Source: Cellvibrio sp. PSBB023 (lineage in GTDB: Bacteria; Pseudomonadota; Gammaproteobacteria; Pseudomonadales; Cellvibrionaceae). From it: a stretch of DNA of 64,000 nt. The translations under genes and the position numbers were made by a program. Below, piece after piece: positions 15,566 through 25,046 of this stretch. The stretch is from NCBI RefSeq assembly GCF_002007605.1, contig NZ_CP019799.1, positions 2,892,001-2,956,000 on the forward strand, given 5' to 3'. Each line of letters starts with the position of its first letter. Position 1 is the stretch's first letter. The notes beneath the pieces are model-generated. The model did no database searches, was not told where the DNA came from, and was given only the letters and a program-made list of their open reading frames with translations.

Positions 15566-17536
15566 ATGAAGAACTCCCTGTTGTTAGATACCGCTGTGCC
15601 ATCGCTCTTGGCCACCATGGATGCCCTAACCCTCGAACCGGATTTCCAATTATTTTTCAAAAAAGCAGCCGCTGCCGTGCGCACCCTGCTGAACGCCGAT
15701 GGCACCGCTCTGATTTTGCTGGATGAAGAGAGCCAGACCTTTGAATACAAATTGTTTGAAGGCGAACAGCAACATCTATTGAGCGCCTTCAAGGGCTTTC
15801 GCTTTACCGCTACCACCGGCGTGGCCGGGCGCGCACTCGCCACCAAGAGCAGTATTTTCACCCGCGACTACGCCAGCGCCCCTGAAGCCATTCCGGAAAT
15901 GGTCAATGCCGGCCTGCAATCCAACCTGGTGATTCCCCTTATTTCTTCCGACAAGGTGCTGGGGGTTATCGCCTCCTCCTGGTTTAAGCACACCGAAAAA
16001 GTCGCCGATTTATCGCCCCAATTGCTCACCCTGGCCGAGCGCATTGCCAGCCAGATCGCCGTAGCCTGCCACCGCGAACAGTTGGAAGCACAACTGCGCT
16101 CGCTGGTGACTATCGACCCACTGACCAAGCTGCTCAATCGCCGTGGCATTCTGGATTGCCTTGACCACTGCCTGGAAAACCTGCAGCGCTACAACCGGGG
16201 TTTTGCCCTGTTTTTTATTGATGTGGACGGACTGAAAGCCGCCAACGATCACTGGGGCCACGAAACCGGCGATGTGCTGCTGCGCGATGTGGCCCAGCGC
16301 ATGAGCGATGTGGTGCGCAAAGGTGATCAGATTGGCCGCTTGGGCGGCGATGAATTTTTGATTATTGCGGAGTGCGACGAGACCCATATAGAGCTGCTCG
16401 CCAAACGGTTTTTACAAGCCCTGCGCGTGCCCTACGGCATAGGGCGAAAGCGCGGGCGACTGAGCGGTAGCATCGGCGTGGTGCTGGCACCGCAAGACGG
16501 CAACGATGAAATCAATCTGATGCGCAAAGCCGATGCCGCCATGTACCTCGCCAAAAGCCAGGGCGGTGATCGTTTCCAGCGCGCCTCGGTGAAAGCCGCG
16601 CTGCCGCAGGAACAGCTAATCTCCATCGTGGATGTGGAAGGCGCGCTGGAGCGCAACGAATTGCAATTGTGGTATCAACCCATTTGCCACTTGCACGATT
16701 TGTCGCTGGTTGGCTTTGAAGCCTTGCTGCGCTGGTGCAAACCCGATGGCGAAGTCATCAGCGCCGGGCCATTAATTCAGGCCTTTGAATCCGCGCGTGG
16801 CGATTTGGAATACCGCATCGGCAATTGGGTATTGCAGGAAGCCGCGCGCCAGATGCTGCTGTGGAGTAAAAGCACCTTCAAGCCGGACATTCATATCAAC
16901 ATTTCGCCGCGCCATTTTTTGCATCCTTCTTTTTTAGTGGAGCTGCAAAACCTGTGCGAACAACAGCAGGGGTTTGGCCAATCGCTGATTATTGAAATTA
17001 CCGAAACCGCCATGCTGGAAGACCTGGAACGCGCCAAGCGCATTATGCTGCGCTGCCGCGATTTGGGCGCGCGCATGGCGGTGGATGATTTTGGCACTGG
17101 CTATGCGTCGCTCACCTACATCAAGCGCCTGCCGCTGGACATCATCAAAATCGACAAGTCCTTTGTCGCCGATTTGCCCGGCAACAAAGTGGATTGGGAT
17201 ATCACCAAAGGCATAGTGTCCATCGCCCATGCACTGGGTTTGACCGTGGTGGCGGAAGGGGCGGAAACCTTTGAACAGATTGGCTGCTTGCGCGAATTGG
17301 GCTGCGATCAGGTGCAGGGTTACTTTATCCATCGCCCCATGCCATTTGCCGATGCCAATGGCTGGCTGCAGCACAAAAGCAAACGCTTGCCAGGTGCAGC
17401 AAACAGCAAGGTGACGCGCACGTCGGCGGACCATAAATCGGGCACAGCAGGATGCTTCTGCCAATTAAGCGGGTTACAGCAGGCGTTTTTTGACCCGCGC
17501 TTCACGCTGGGCAAACAGCAACCGCGCTCGGCCTGA
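15566..17536 (+). CDS. GAF-GGDEF-EAL cyclic-di-GMP signalling protein
   Basis: 656-residue soluble protein with no membrane segment. A GAF sensor (about 25-175), a GGDEF domain (about 180-345) and an EAL domain (about 360-610) come in that order, and both catalytic domains look intact. The diguanylate cyclase motif is GRLGGDEF, with an RKGD inhibitory I-site exactly five residues upstream. The phosphodiesterase has FEALLRW, EITETAML, VDDFGTGYAS, IDKSFV and VVAEGAE. It could therefore make and break c-di-GMP, with GAF deciding. The last 45 residues are a non-conserved tail with several cysteines. It stands alone; a GC-rich hairpin follows it. Confidence 0.92.
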   Translation: MKNSLLLDTAVPSLLATMDALTLEPDFQLFFKKAAAAVRTLLNADGTALILLDEESQTFEYKLFEGEQQHLLSAFKGFRFTATTGVAGRALATKSSIFTRDYASAPEAIPEMVNAGLQSNLVIPLISSDKVLGVIASSWFKHTEKVADLSPQLLTLAERIASQIAVACHREQLEAQLRSLVTIDPLTKLLNRRGILDCLDHCLENLQRYNRGFALFFIDVDGLKAANDHWGHETGDVLLRDVAQRMSDVVRKGDQIGRLGGDEFLIIAECDETHIELLAKRFLQALRVPYGIGRKRGRLSGSIGVVLAPQDGNDEINLMRKADAAMYLAKSQGGDRFQRASVKAALPQEQLISIVDVEGALERNELQLWYQPICHLHDLSLVGFEALLRWCKPDGEVISAGPLIQAFESARGDLEYRIGNWVLQEAARQMLLWSKSTFKPDIHINISPRHFLHPSFLVELQNLCEQQQGFGQSLIIEITETAMLEDLERAKRIMLRCRDLGARMAVDDFGTGYASLTYIKRLPLDIIKIDKSFVADLPGNKVDWDITKGIVSIAHALGLTVVAEGAETFEQIGCLRELGCDQVQGYFIHRPMPFADANGWLQHKSKRLPGAANSKVTRTSADHKSGTAGCFCQLSGLQQAFFDPRFTLGKQQPRSA

Positions 17537-17540
17537 GCCT

Positions 17541-17567
17541 GAATCCTGCCACCCAAGGGCGGGATTC
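17541..17567 (+). terminator. Hairpin after the GGDEF-EAL gene
   Basis: Ten-base stem GAATCCTGCC / GGCGGGATTC (one G-U pair) with a 7-base loop, 5 bases after the stop. There is no T-run, so termination would be weak or Rho-assisted. Confidence 0.4.
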
Positions 17568-17589
17568 AGCCAGACGAAAAGGGAGGGAA

Positions 17590-17805
17590 TTAGTAGTGCA
17601 CTGGCAGTCGCCGCAACATGTCCTGTCGCGCACTGATGAGGTCTTTGTAGGTTTGAATCATAGTGAAATCGACTTTATTGCCGTTCAGCTTTAACTCGGC
17701 TAATTGTCGCTCGTAATCGGAAATTTCGCGGATTAATTTATCGCGCATTAAATCAGTGCGATTCACATTGAAATCGGCTTTCAGGTTTTTGCTTTGTCTT
17801 CTCAT
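17590..17805 (-). CDS. Small charged helical protein, unknown function
   Basis: 71 residues, highly charged and predicted almost wholly helical (DKLIREISDYERQLAELKLNGNK, split: first half DKLIREISDYERQ, second AELKLNGNKVDF). It probably forms a short coiled coil and ends in RRLPVHY. No signal peptide or membrane segment is seen. ATG 17805 has GGGAG 8 bases upstream; a GTG three codons earlier is too close to that site. It is an isolated minus-strand gene between the convergent GGDEF-EAL gene and cysQ. I do not recognise a family. Confidence 0.6.
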   Translation of the reverse strand: MRRQSKNLKADFNVNRTDLMRDKLIREISDYERQLAELKLNGNKVDFTMIQTYKDLISARQDMLRRLPVHY

Positions 17806-18056
17806 GATTAACACTCCCTAAGCATTCACTCATATTGAGATTCATATCTGCAGCCATGCAGAGTCATTCCGCACGAATACCGCTGCGTTTACCTACCAAC
17901 ACTGCTGTTTGCACAGCAGCCCCACTGTTGAAGCCTAGCGCAGATGCCTTGGGCTAGGGCGACAAAACTTAGAATATTTTCTTCTCGGGTGCCTAGAACC
18001 TTGGTTATAAAAAGCCGGGCATAAGCCTGAAAAATACGTTTCAAAACCCTCTCTGT

Positions 18057-18926
18057 TCAGGGCGCGGCAAGCAGGTCGGCCCACTCAAATCGACTATCGC
18101 CCAAGGCGTAAAAATACGGGTTGAGAATATCGTCGCGGCTGTTGTAACGCAGCGGGTTCAATGCGGGTACAGCTTCAACCACGGCACCACCCGCCGCTTC
18201 CAATACCGCTTGTGCAGCGGCCGTATCCCATTCAGAGGTTGGCGCAAGGCGCGGATAAAAATCGGCCAGTCCTTCTGCGATTACACAAAACTTGAGCGAG
18301 CTGCCCGCATTGCAGGTTTCAATTGGCCCCGGCCAGCGGCGCTCCAGCAGATTGAGTAGTTCGCTGGTCGCCTGGGTGCCATGACGATGACTGAGCAACA
18401 GGGTGAGCGGCAACTGCGCGGCGGCGCGGGCCTCTAAGTCCCGCACCCGGATAGCTTGTGGCGAGTGACCCGCCGTATATTTCCAGGCACCGAGGGATTC
18501 CGGCTGTTGCGCGGCGAGTACGCCCAGGTAAGTTGTGTCACTGGTGGGCACATGAACCACACCCAATAGTGGCCGCCCCTGCTGTACCAGCGCAATATTG
18601 ACGGTGAACTGACCATTGCGCGCGATAAACTCTTTGGTACCATCAAGCGGGTCTACCAGCCAGTAGTTGCTCCAGCCTTGGCGTACCGAAAAGTCCGGCA
18701 ACGCTGCCTCCTCCGAAATAATCGGCACATCCAGCAAACCCGGCAACCCAGCGGCAATCACACGCTGCGCCGCTAAATCAGCAGCCGTCAGTGGCGATTC
18801 ATCGCCCTTGTGGGTGATGTCATAACTGTCCTCTTGGGCGTAAATTGCCATGATGGCATCACCCGCATGGCGCGCCAGTGCGACCAACTCTGCAATCAGC
18901 GCCGGGCTAATGGGATTATTGTTCAT
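18057..18926 (-). CDS. cysQ: 3'(2'),5'-bisphosphate nucleotidase CysQ
   Basis: 289-residue inositol-monophosphatase-fold enzyme that hydrolyses PAP, the by-product of sulfate reduction, to AMP. Metal ligands are seen in order: GDESPLTAAD near residue 43, PIISEE, VDPLDGTKEF (DPLDGT signature) and SEWDTAAAQAVLEAAGG (WD motif). It starts inside the last codons of nudE (11-base overlap), so the two genes form a coupled pair, as in Pseudomonas-type genomes. Length is a little above the E. coli protein because of the C-terminal tail. Confidence 0.93.
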   Translation of the reverse strand: MNNNPISPALIAELVALARHAGDAIMAIYAQEDSYDITHKGDESPLTAADLAAQRVIAAGLPGLLDVPIISEEAALPDFSVRQGWSNYWLVDPLDGTKEFIARNGQFTVNIALVQQGRPLLGVVHVPTSDTTYLGVLAAQQPESLGAWKYTAGHSPQAIRVRDLEARAAAQLPLTLLLSHRHGTQATSELLNLLERRWPGPIETCNAGSSLKFCVIAEGLADFYPRLAPTSEWDTAAAQAVLEAAGGAVVEAVPALNPLRYNSRDDILNPYFYALGDSRFEWADLLAAP

Positions 18927-19512
18927 CGACAGGTGCCTCCGGTGTCACCACAGGGGAGGTCAGCGGCAACCGTCCCGCCAGCCACTCGCGCGCCAAGAAC
19001 AGCGCGGCAATACTGCGCCCTTCGCACACATCGGGGCGCATGACCAGAGAGAGCAAATCCGCCAGCGGGAAAGGCACCACCTCAATCGGCTCTGGCTCAT
19101 CGCCTTCCAGCCGCTCGGCGTATAAATCCCACGCCAACACAATATTAATGCCGTGTTCCATGTAGGCGGGGGATAAATTGATCTTCTTCAGGAACTGCAA
19201 CTTGCGCGCGCCATAGCCCACCTCCTCCTTAAGCTCACGGTTGGCGGCTTGCAGCAGGTCCTCGCCCGCATCGATCGCCCCTTTGGGCAGGGCGAGGTGG
19301 TAATCCTCAATTCCGACCGCATATTCACGCACCAAAAGCACCGTATTTTCATCGAGCAGAGGTACAATAAGCACCGCTCCCGGGCCGCCCGAACAGAGTT
19401 TTTCGTAGGTGCGCTGCTCGCCGTTACTAAAGCGCAACTGGATTTCATCGGCGCGGAATAAACGGCTGCGCGCTACAGTGGCGCGCTTGAAAATAGTGGG
19501 TTTTGTTGGCAT
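18916..19512 (-). CDS. nudE: ADP-compounds hydrolase NudE
   Basis: 198-residue Nudix enzyme that hydrolyses ADP-ribose, Ap3A and NADH-type compounds. The Nudix box is intact (GAIDAGEDLLQ...REL.EEVGYG, matching Gx5Ex7REUxEExGU), preceded by YHLALPKG. It is divergent from yrfG, with 44 bases between the starts, so that short gap must hold both promoters. It overlaps cysQ. The same nudE/yrfG/hslR/hslO neighbourhood exists in enterics, which supports the name. Confidence 0.9.
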   Translation of the reverse strand: MPTKPTIFKRATVARSRLFRADEIQLRFSNGEQRTYEKLCSGGPGAVLIVPLLDENTVLLVREYAVGIEDYHLALPKGAIDAGEDLLQAANRELKEEVGYGARKLQFLKKINLSPAYMEHGINIVLAWDLYAERLEGDEPEPIEVVPFPLADLLSLVMRPDVCEGRSIAALFLAREWLAGRLPLTSPVVTPEAPVDEQ

Positions 19513-19556
19513 AGGTTTTTTAGATGCAGTGGGTAAATTCGGCTAGAGACAATTTT

Positions 19557-20213
19557 ATGATCAACTGGGACTTAATAGATACAGTCATGCTAGACATGGA
19601 TGGTACCTTGTTGGATCTTCATTTCGACAATTATTTTTGGTTGGATCACCTGCCGCAACGCTACGCCGAGATCCACAAGGTGGATCTGGCCGAGGCCAAC
19701 GCCAAGTTAAAAAACCATATCCAGCAATACGAAGGCACACTGCAATGGTATTGCCTGGAGTTTTGGTCCAAGGCGTTAGAAGTGGATATTCGCAGCTTGA
19801 AAGAAGAGGTGAAACACAAGATCCAGATCCGCCCCCACGTGGGCGAATTCCTCACCCGCTTGCGCGCACTGGGCAAAAAAGTGCTGCTGGTGACCAATGC
19901 ACACCCGCAGAGTTTGTCGCTGAAACTGGAGGTCACCCAAATCGACCACTGGCTGGACGTGATTGTGTCCTCCCATCAGTTTAATGAACCCAAGGAATCG
20001 CAAAAATTTTGGCAGGAGCTGCAAGCCTTTGAGCATTTTGATCCGGCGCGCACCCTGTTCATCGATGACACTGTGCGCATTCTGGATTCAGCCAAAACCT
20101 TTGGCATTAAATATGTGCTGGGCATTCATCAACCGGACAGCAAAATTGCGCGGCGCATGGAACAATACCCGGCCATCCACCACTTTGATGAAATTATGCC
20201 GGTAGCGGTTTAA
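19557..20213 (+). CDS. yrfG: GMP/IMP nucleotidase YrfG (HAD family)
   Basis: 218 residues of haloacid-dehalogenase fold, dephosphorylating purine mononucleotides. Motif I is LDMDGTLLDLHFDNYFW near residue 10, motif II VLLVTNAH, the motif III lysine is in NEPKESQKFW, and motif IV FIDDTVRIL. The start at 19557 gives the family length; an ATG 33 bases earlier lies in the divergent promoter gap. It is followed by hslR after 3 bases, so it leads the yrfG-hslR-DUF4124-hslO unit. Confidence 0.9.
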   Translation: MINWDLIDTVMLDMDGTLLDLHFDNYFWLDHLPQRYAEIHKVDLAEANAKLKNHIQQYEGTLQWYCLEFWSKALEVDIRSLKEEVKHKIQIRPHVGEFLTRLRALGKKVLLVTNAHPQSLSLKLEVTQIDHWLDVIVSSHQFNEPKESQKFWQELQAFEHFDPARTLFIDDTVRILDSAKTFGIKYVLGIHQPDSKIARRMEQYPAIHHFDEIMPVAV

Positions 20214-20216
20214 TCC

Positions 20217-20648
20217 ATGAGTAAACAAAAACACGATCATGACGACGATGACGATAAAATTCGCATCGATAAATGGCTGTGGGCCGCGCGTTTTTACAAA
20301 ACCCGCAGCCTCGCCAAACAAGCGATTGACGGCGGCAAGATTCACTGCGATGGCCAGCGGGTAAAACCCAGCAAAGAAGCCGCGATAGGTTTGGAATTAA
20401 CCATCCGTCAGGACTGGGATGAAAAAACCGTGGTTATCACCGCACTATCCGCACAGCGGCGCGGTGCCCCCGAAGCCATGTTGTTGTACACGGAAACGGA
20501 GGCAAGCAAAGCGCTGCGCGAAAAACGCGCGGCAGAACGCAAAGCAGGCCTCGGTAATTTTATTGTGAGTGACCATCGCCCCAACAAAAAAGAACGCCGC
20601 CATATTCACCGCTTTCAGCGCATTAATTTATTGGGCGCCGAGGATTAA
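20217..20648 (+). CDS. hslR: Ribosome-associated heat shock protein Hsp15
   Basis: 143-residue S4-domain protein that binds free 50S subunits carrying nascent chain-tRNA and helps recycle stalled ribosomes. The S4 motif is clear (IRIDKWLWAARFYKTRSLA, then AIDGGKIHCDGQRVKPSK). A short acidic His/Asp stretch precedes it, and a long basic C-terminal tail (RAAERKAGLG, then RPNKKERRHIHRF) is typical. It begins 3 bases after yrfG. Confidence 0.93.
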   Translation: MSKQKHDHDDDDDKIRIDKWLWAARFYKTRSLAKQAIDGGKIHCDGQRVKPSKEAAIGLELTIRQDWDEKTVVITALSAQRRGAPEAMLLYTETEASKALREKRAAERKAGLGNFIVSDHRPNKKERRHIHRFQRINLLGAED

Positions 20649-20668
20649 ATTTATATCAGGAGAGCACC

Positions 20669-21103
20669 ATGCAAGGTCGCACATTGTTATTGATGATATT
20701 TCTGGGTTGCAGCGCGATGGGTAATGCGGAAGTGTATCGCTGGGTCGACAAGGACGGCAAAGTACACTTCACCGACAAACCGCCAGCAGCCAATGCGGAA
20801 GACATTACCAAACAGGTCAGCAAACAAAACCTGGATACCAGCCGCGAAGAATTGAACAAAGTTCAGCAGCTGCATATTCAGGAAACCGAAGCACAGCAGC
20901 AGCGCAATGCACAACAAGCGATGAGCGCGGGCGAAGCCTATGCACTGGCAACGCGCTGCGCCGCTGCCAAAAATCGCCTGCGACGCATTAGCGGCAATGT
21001 GATTTTTATCGATGACCAGGGCAAGGTTGTCAAAACGACGGAAAAAGAACGGCAAGCCATGGTTGCCGAGTTAACCACTTATATCGACAACCATTGTCCT
21101 TAA
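20669..21103 (+). CDS. DUF4124 periplasmic protein
   Basis: 144 residues with a signal peptide (MQGRTLLLMIFLGCSAMGNA) and then the DUF4124 motif EVYRWVDKDGKVHFTDKPP. The rest is a helical, Gln-rich segment and a C-terminal region with two cysteines. The family is exported and of unknown function, often in envelope contexts. AGGAG lies before the ATG. It is inserted between hslR and hslO, which are usually adjacent, and is cotranscribed with them. Confidence 0.8.
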   Translation: MQGRTLLLMIFLGCSAMGNAEVYRWVDKDGKVHFTDKPPAANAEDITKQVSKQNLDTSREELNKVQQLHIQETEAQQQRNAQQAMSAGEAYALATRCAAAKNRLRRISGNVIFIDDQGKVVKTTEKERQAMVAELTTYIDNHCP

Positions 21104-21143
21104 CCATGGCAATGGTTTGTTGCACGCACACGAAAGGTTTTTT

Positions 21144-22049
21144 ATGTCCAGTACAGATTTACTCCACCGCTTTTTATTTGATGACTGCGATATTCGCGGT
21201 GAAATCGTAACCCTGGGCGATAGCTATCGCGAAGTGCTTAGTCACAACCCGCAACTACCAGCCATTCATCGCCTGCTCGGTGAATTCCTTGCGGCGGTTA
21301 GCCTTTTATCCAGCACCTTGAAGTTCGACGGTAAAATTATTTTACAAGCGCGCGGCGATGGCGCGCTCTCAACCATCATGGCGGAATGCAATCACCACAA
21401 CAGTGTGCGCGGCATAGTGCGCTTAAATCACGACATCACCTTGAGTGATGAACTGGCACTGCACGGCAACCTGCAACAGTTACTGGGCAATGGTGTGTTG
21501 GTGATTACCATTGAGCCGCAGCGCAATGAAAACTTTGGCGGTAAACTCGAACGCCACCAGGGCATAGTGCCGATGGATGCCGACAACCTTGCCGATTGCC
21601 TGGAGCGCTATTTTGAGCAGTCAGAACAACTGGGCACCAAAATCTGGTTTGCTGCCGATGAACATACCGTGAGTGGTTTGTTAATTCAGGCACTGCCACA
21701 GCAATTAATTACCAACGAAGAAGACAACCGCGATAAATGGGAAACCGTCATCGCACTTGCTGACACCATCAAAGCGGATGAATTGCTGGCACTGGATCAC
21801 AGCACCGTACTCTACCGTTTATTCAACGAACACCCGCTGCGTTTGTTTGAACCCAAGGCCCTTCACTTTGCTTGCAGTTGCTCACGCGAGCGCAGCGCCA
21901 GTGCATTGTTGTCGCTAGGAAAAGAAGAAGTGGAAGAGCTGCTGGTGGAACGTGGCAGCATCGATATCGACTGTCAGTTCTGCAATCAGCACTACCATTT
22001 CGCAGCCGATGAAATACGCCAACTGTTAGGTGGTGACGTGCTGCATTAA
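21144..22049 (+). CDS. hslO: Redox-regulated chaperone Hsp33
   Basis: 301-residue cytoplasmic holdase activated by oxidative stress. The N-terminal substrate domain is typical (LGEFLAAVSLLSSTLKFDGKI, split: LGEFLAAVSLLSS, then TLKFDGKIILQARGDG). The C-terminal redox switch keeps all four zinc cysteines, CSC and CQFC, about 30 residues apart. ATG 21144 is used, with AAAGG upstream; an ATG 27 bases earlier precedes non-conserved residues. It is the last gene of the yrfG unit and ends at a strong bidirectional terminator. Confidence 0.95.
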   Translation: MSSTDLLHRFLFDDCDIRGEIVTLGDSYREVLSHNPQLPAIHRLLGEFLAAVSLLSSTLKFDGKIILQARGDGALSTIMAECNHHNSVRGIVRLNHDITLSDELALHGNLQQLLGNGVLVITIEPQRNENFGGKLERHQGIVPMDADNLADCLERYFEQSEQLGTKIWFAADEHTVSGLLIQALPQQLITNEEDNRDKWETVIALADTIKADELLALDHSTVLYRLFNEHPLRLFEPKALHFACSCSRERSASALLSLGKEEVEELLVERGSIDIDCQFCNQHYHFAADEIRQLLGGDVLH

Positions 22050-22060
22050 GTTCATGTCAT

Positions 22061-22119
22061 AAAAAAATCCCGCTGCCGGTGCCATAGGTTTCTCATGGCA
22101 CCGGCAGCGGGATTTTTTA
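22061..22119. terminator. Strong bidirectional terminator hslO / gntP
   Basis: Long perfect stem TCCCGCTGCCGGTGCCAT / ATGGCACCGGCAGCGGGA with a short loop, flanked by A7 and T6 runs. It serves both convergent genes. Confidence 0.9.
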
Positions 22120-22134
22120 TCTGCAGGCACAGAT

Positions 22135-23448
22135 TTAAATAATCATATCCAACACCAGAACCCCCACTAATCCCACCACGCCGACAATCGTTTCCATTAG
22201 CGTCCAGGAACGGAAAGTATCTTTCACACTTAAATTGAAATATTCCTTGTACATCCAAAAACCGGAATCGTTAACGTGTGAACACATCAAACTGCCCGCA
22301 CCAATCGCCAGCACCATTAAGTTGGGGTCAGCGCCGGTGAGCGGAATAATCGGAGCCACAATACCTGCCGCTGTAAGCCCGGCAACCGTTGCCGAACCCA
22401 GCGCAATACGAATCACCGTTGCAATCAACCAGGCCAGAATTAATGGATTGAGCGCGATATGCTTGAGCGACAGCGCCAGTTGTTCACTCACGCCGCTGTC
22501 AACCATCACCTGCTTGAGCGCACCGGCACCAGCGACAATTAATAAAATCACCGCAATATCTTTAATCGCATCGCCGTAAATGCCCATAATGCGGCTCATA
22601 CTCATGCCGCGCCGGATACCCAGCGTATAGGTCGCCAGCGCCAGCGCAATCAGCAATACAATCATGGAGTTGCTGAGCAACTGCACCCAGGACGCCTGGG
22701 CAATTGCCGCGGGCAAGAGATAAATCGCCAAACTGGATAGCGCAATCATTAACACCGGTAAGAGCGACGTAAAAAAACTGTTGGCAATACCGGGTAATTC
22801 CGCTGTGGGTAAATCCGTCGGTTTAAATGTGGCTAGCGGTACGCTGTGAATATTTTTGAGTGTGGCGGAAAACAGCGGCCCGGCAATAATCATGGTGGGA
22901 ATCGCCACCAAAATCCCATAGAACAGGGTGGTTCCCATATCAGCACCAAATTGCGGAATCAAGGCAACGGGCGACGGGTGCGGCGGTAAAAAACCGTGAG
23001 TCACCGAAAGCGCGGCCAGTAGCGGAATGCCCAAATACACCGCAGGCAATTTGGTTTGGTACATCACCGAAAATACCAAGGGTACCAACAGCACAAAACC
23101 CACGTTATAAAACAATGGCAGGCCCACAATAAAGCCGGTGAGCATCAGCGCCCAGGTGATGTATTTTTTTCCACACCAGCGCATCAAGCTGCTACTGATT
23201 TGCTGTGCCGCACCGGACTCGGCCACCAGTTTTCCAAACATTGCTCCCACACACAAAATAACCGCAAGGGAGCCAAGAACACCGCCAATGCCGGTTTCAA
23301 TGGTGCCTGGAATTTTCTCCAACGGAATACCGAGCATAATCGCGGCGGCAATGGATGCCACCAGAAAAGCTAAAAAGGGATTGAGTTTGATGCCCGTGAT
23401 TAATACCACCAGCAATAAAATCGCAATGACAACAGCAGCTATAGCCAT
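22135..23448 (-). CDS. GntP-family gluconate:H+ symporter
   Basis: 437-residue inner-membrane permease with about twelve hydrophobic segments. Characteristic GntP blocks are GFIVGLPLFYNVGFVLLVPL, GFLPPHPSPVA and the near C-terminal CSHVNDSGFWMYKEYF. It takes up gluconate or a related sugar acid. No gluconate kinase or GntR regulator lies nearby, so the substrate cannot be fixed by context. It is preceded by dbpA with an 88-base gap and ends at the shared terminator with hslO. Confidence 0.88.
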   Translation of the reverse strand: MAIAAVVIAILLLVVLITGIKLNPFLAFLVASIAAAIMLGIPLEKIPGTIETGIGGVLGSLAVILCVGAMFGKLVAESGAAQQISSSLMRWCGKKYITWALMLTGFIVGLPLFYNVGFVLLVPLVFSVMYQTKLPAVYLGIPLLAALSVTHGFLPPHPSPVALIPQFGADMGTTLFYGILVAIPTMIIAGPLFSATLKNIHSVPLATFKPTDLPTAELPGIANSFFTSLLPVLMIALSSLAIYLLPAAIAQASWVQLLSNSMIVLLIALALATYTLGIRRGMSMSRIMGIYGDAIKDIAVILLIVAGAGALKQVMVDSGVSEQLALSLKHIALNPLILAWLIATVIRIALGSATVAGLTAAGIVAPIIPLTGADPNLMVLAIGAGSLMCSHVNDSGFWMYKEYFNLSVKDTFRSWTLMETIVGVVGLVGVLVLDMII

Positions 23449-23493
23449 GAGATGTCCTTTTATTGATTATTTTTAGATTTATATGACCGGTTT

Positions 23494-23518
23494 AAGCAAG
23501 CTTCGATAGAAGCTGCTT
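23494..23518 (-). terminator. Possible terminator between dbpA and gntP-like gene
   Basis: Imperfect stem AAGCAGCTTC / GAAGCTTGCTT (one bulge) with a 4-base loop, in the 88-base gap. No strong T-run, so weak. Confidence 0.3.
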
Positions 23519-23536
23519 ATTAAAATATCTTAGCTA

Positions 23537-24913
23537 TTACAAACGACGTGCTCTGAATTTACGTCCTTTCAATTTGCCTTGGCTCAATTGCTCTAACGCC
23601 ACACGAGCGATAGATTTATCCACCGCTACATAGGTTGCATAATCAAACACATCGATCTTGCCAATTTTTTCAAAAGGCAAACCAGCGTCTTTGGTTAAGG
23701 CACCAATAATATCGCCGGGGCGCAGTTTATCTTTTTTACCGCCATCGATATTCAATGTCACCATTGTGGTTTCTGGCAGCGATTTCTTATCTGTTGCGGG
23801 CAGTGATTCCAAGGTAATCGACTGTTTCATGTAATCTTCAAGGCGATTAATTTTGTGCACTTCTTTTTGCACGACCAAATTTAATGCCAAGCCAGACTCA
23901 CCCGCACGACCCGTGCGACCAATGCGATGCACATGTACTTCGCTGTCGCGCGCTAAATCCACATTGATTACTGCATCCAAACCTTTTATATCAATACCGC
24001 GCGCCGCAACGTCGGTCGCAATTAACACGGAGCAACTTTTATTGGAGAAACGTACCAGAACCTGATCCCGCTCCTTCTGTTCCAAATCGCCGTGCAAGGC
24101 CAAGGCATTCACACCTTGCTTACGTAAATAATCGAGCAATTCATCGCAAGCTTGTTTGGTATTGCAAAACGCAATGGAGCTGGTTGGCTGAAATGTGGCA
24201 AGCAGGGTCAATACCGCCGGAAATACCTCGTCATCACCGCGCAACTCATAAAAATGTTGCTCAATGTGCGTTTCACTGTGAATGGATTCCACCGCAATCA
24301 TTTGCGGATCGCGTTGGCAGCGCGCGCTGATTTTTTTGATATCATCCGGGTAAGTCGCCGAAAATAATAATGTCTGGCGCTCGGCATTACAGGCGGCAAG
24401 CACTGTATCAATATCCTCAGCAAACCCCATCTCCAACATGCGGTCAGCTTCATCCAGTACCAACTGGTTAATGCTATCGAGTTTTAATGTGCCCTTGGCG
24501 ATGTGATCCGCAATACGCCCGGGTGTTCCCACCACAATATGCGCACCGCGCTCAAGGGAACCAATTTGCGGGCCAATAGAAACACCGCCGCAAAGCGTTA
24601 GCACTTTCACATTGTGAGTCAAGCGCGCGAGGCGGCGAATTTCTTTGGCAACCTGATCCGCTAATTCGCGCGTGGGGCATAACACCAATGCCTGCACGCC
24701 AAAAAATCGCACATTTAATTTTTCCAGCAACGCGATACCAAAGGCAGCGGTTTTCCCGCTGCCGGTTTTGGCTTTGGCGATCACATCGCGCCCTGCAAGC
24801 ACCAGCGGCAAGCTTTGCGCTTGTATCGGCGTCATTTCGCTGTACCCGAGGGATTCAAGGTTAGCCAGCATGTCCGCACTCAGCGGTAAATTGGAAAAAG
24901 CAGTAGGATTCAC
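23537..24913 (-). CDS. dbpA: ATP-dependent RNA helicase DbpA
   Basis: 458-residue DEAD-box helicase that acts on 23S rRNA helix 92 during 50S assembly. Q motif MTPIQAQSLPL, Walker A AKTGSGKT, PTRELA, DEAD box VLDEADRM, SAT motif LLFSATYP and HRIGRTGRAG are all intact. The C-terminal 75 residues form the DbpA-type RNA-binding domain (KLRPGDIIGALTKDAG, then RVALEQLSQGKLKGRKFRARRL without break is one segment), which separates DbpA from other DEAD proteins. The length matches the E. coli protein. Confidence 0.93.
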   Translation of the reverse strand: MNPTAFSNLPLSADMLANLESLGYSEMTPIQAQSLPLVLAGRDVIAKAKTGSGKTAAFGIALLEKLNVRFFGVQALVLCPTRELADQVAKEIRRLARLTHNVKVLTLCGGVSIGPQIGSLERGAHIVVGTPGRIADHIAKGTLKLDSINQLVLDEADRMLEMGFAEDIDTVLAACNAERQTLLFSATYPDDIKKISARCQRDPQMIAVESIHSETHIEQHFYELRGDDEVFPAVLTLLATFQPTSSIAFCNTKQACDELLDYLRKQGVNALALHGDLEQKERDQVLVRFSNKSCSVLIATDVAARGIDIKGLDAVINVDLARDSEVHVHRIGRTGRAGESGLALNLVVQKEVHKINRLEDYMKQSITLESLPATDKKSLPETTMVTLNIDGGKKDKLRPGDIIGALTKDAGLPFEKIGKIDVFDYATYVAVDKSIARVALEQLSQGKLKGRKFRARRL

Positions 24914-25046
24914 AGAGCTCTCGTTCGGTTGGGCAAGAATGGATTAGTGCAGCAGAATACCAGTAAAATCGCAGCACGTCGCCCTTGGGCCAGTGGCTAC
25001 TCCCTGGGTAAGCCTAGGGCTAACTCCTTACTATCACAGGATTTTT

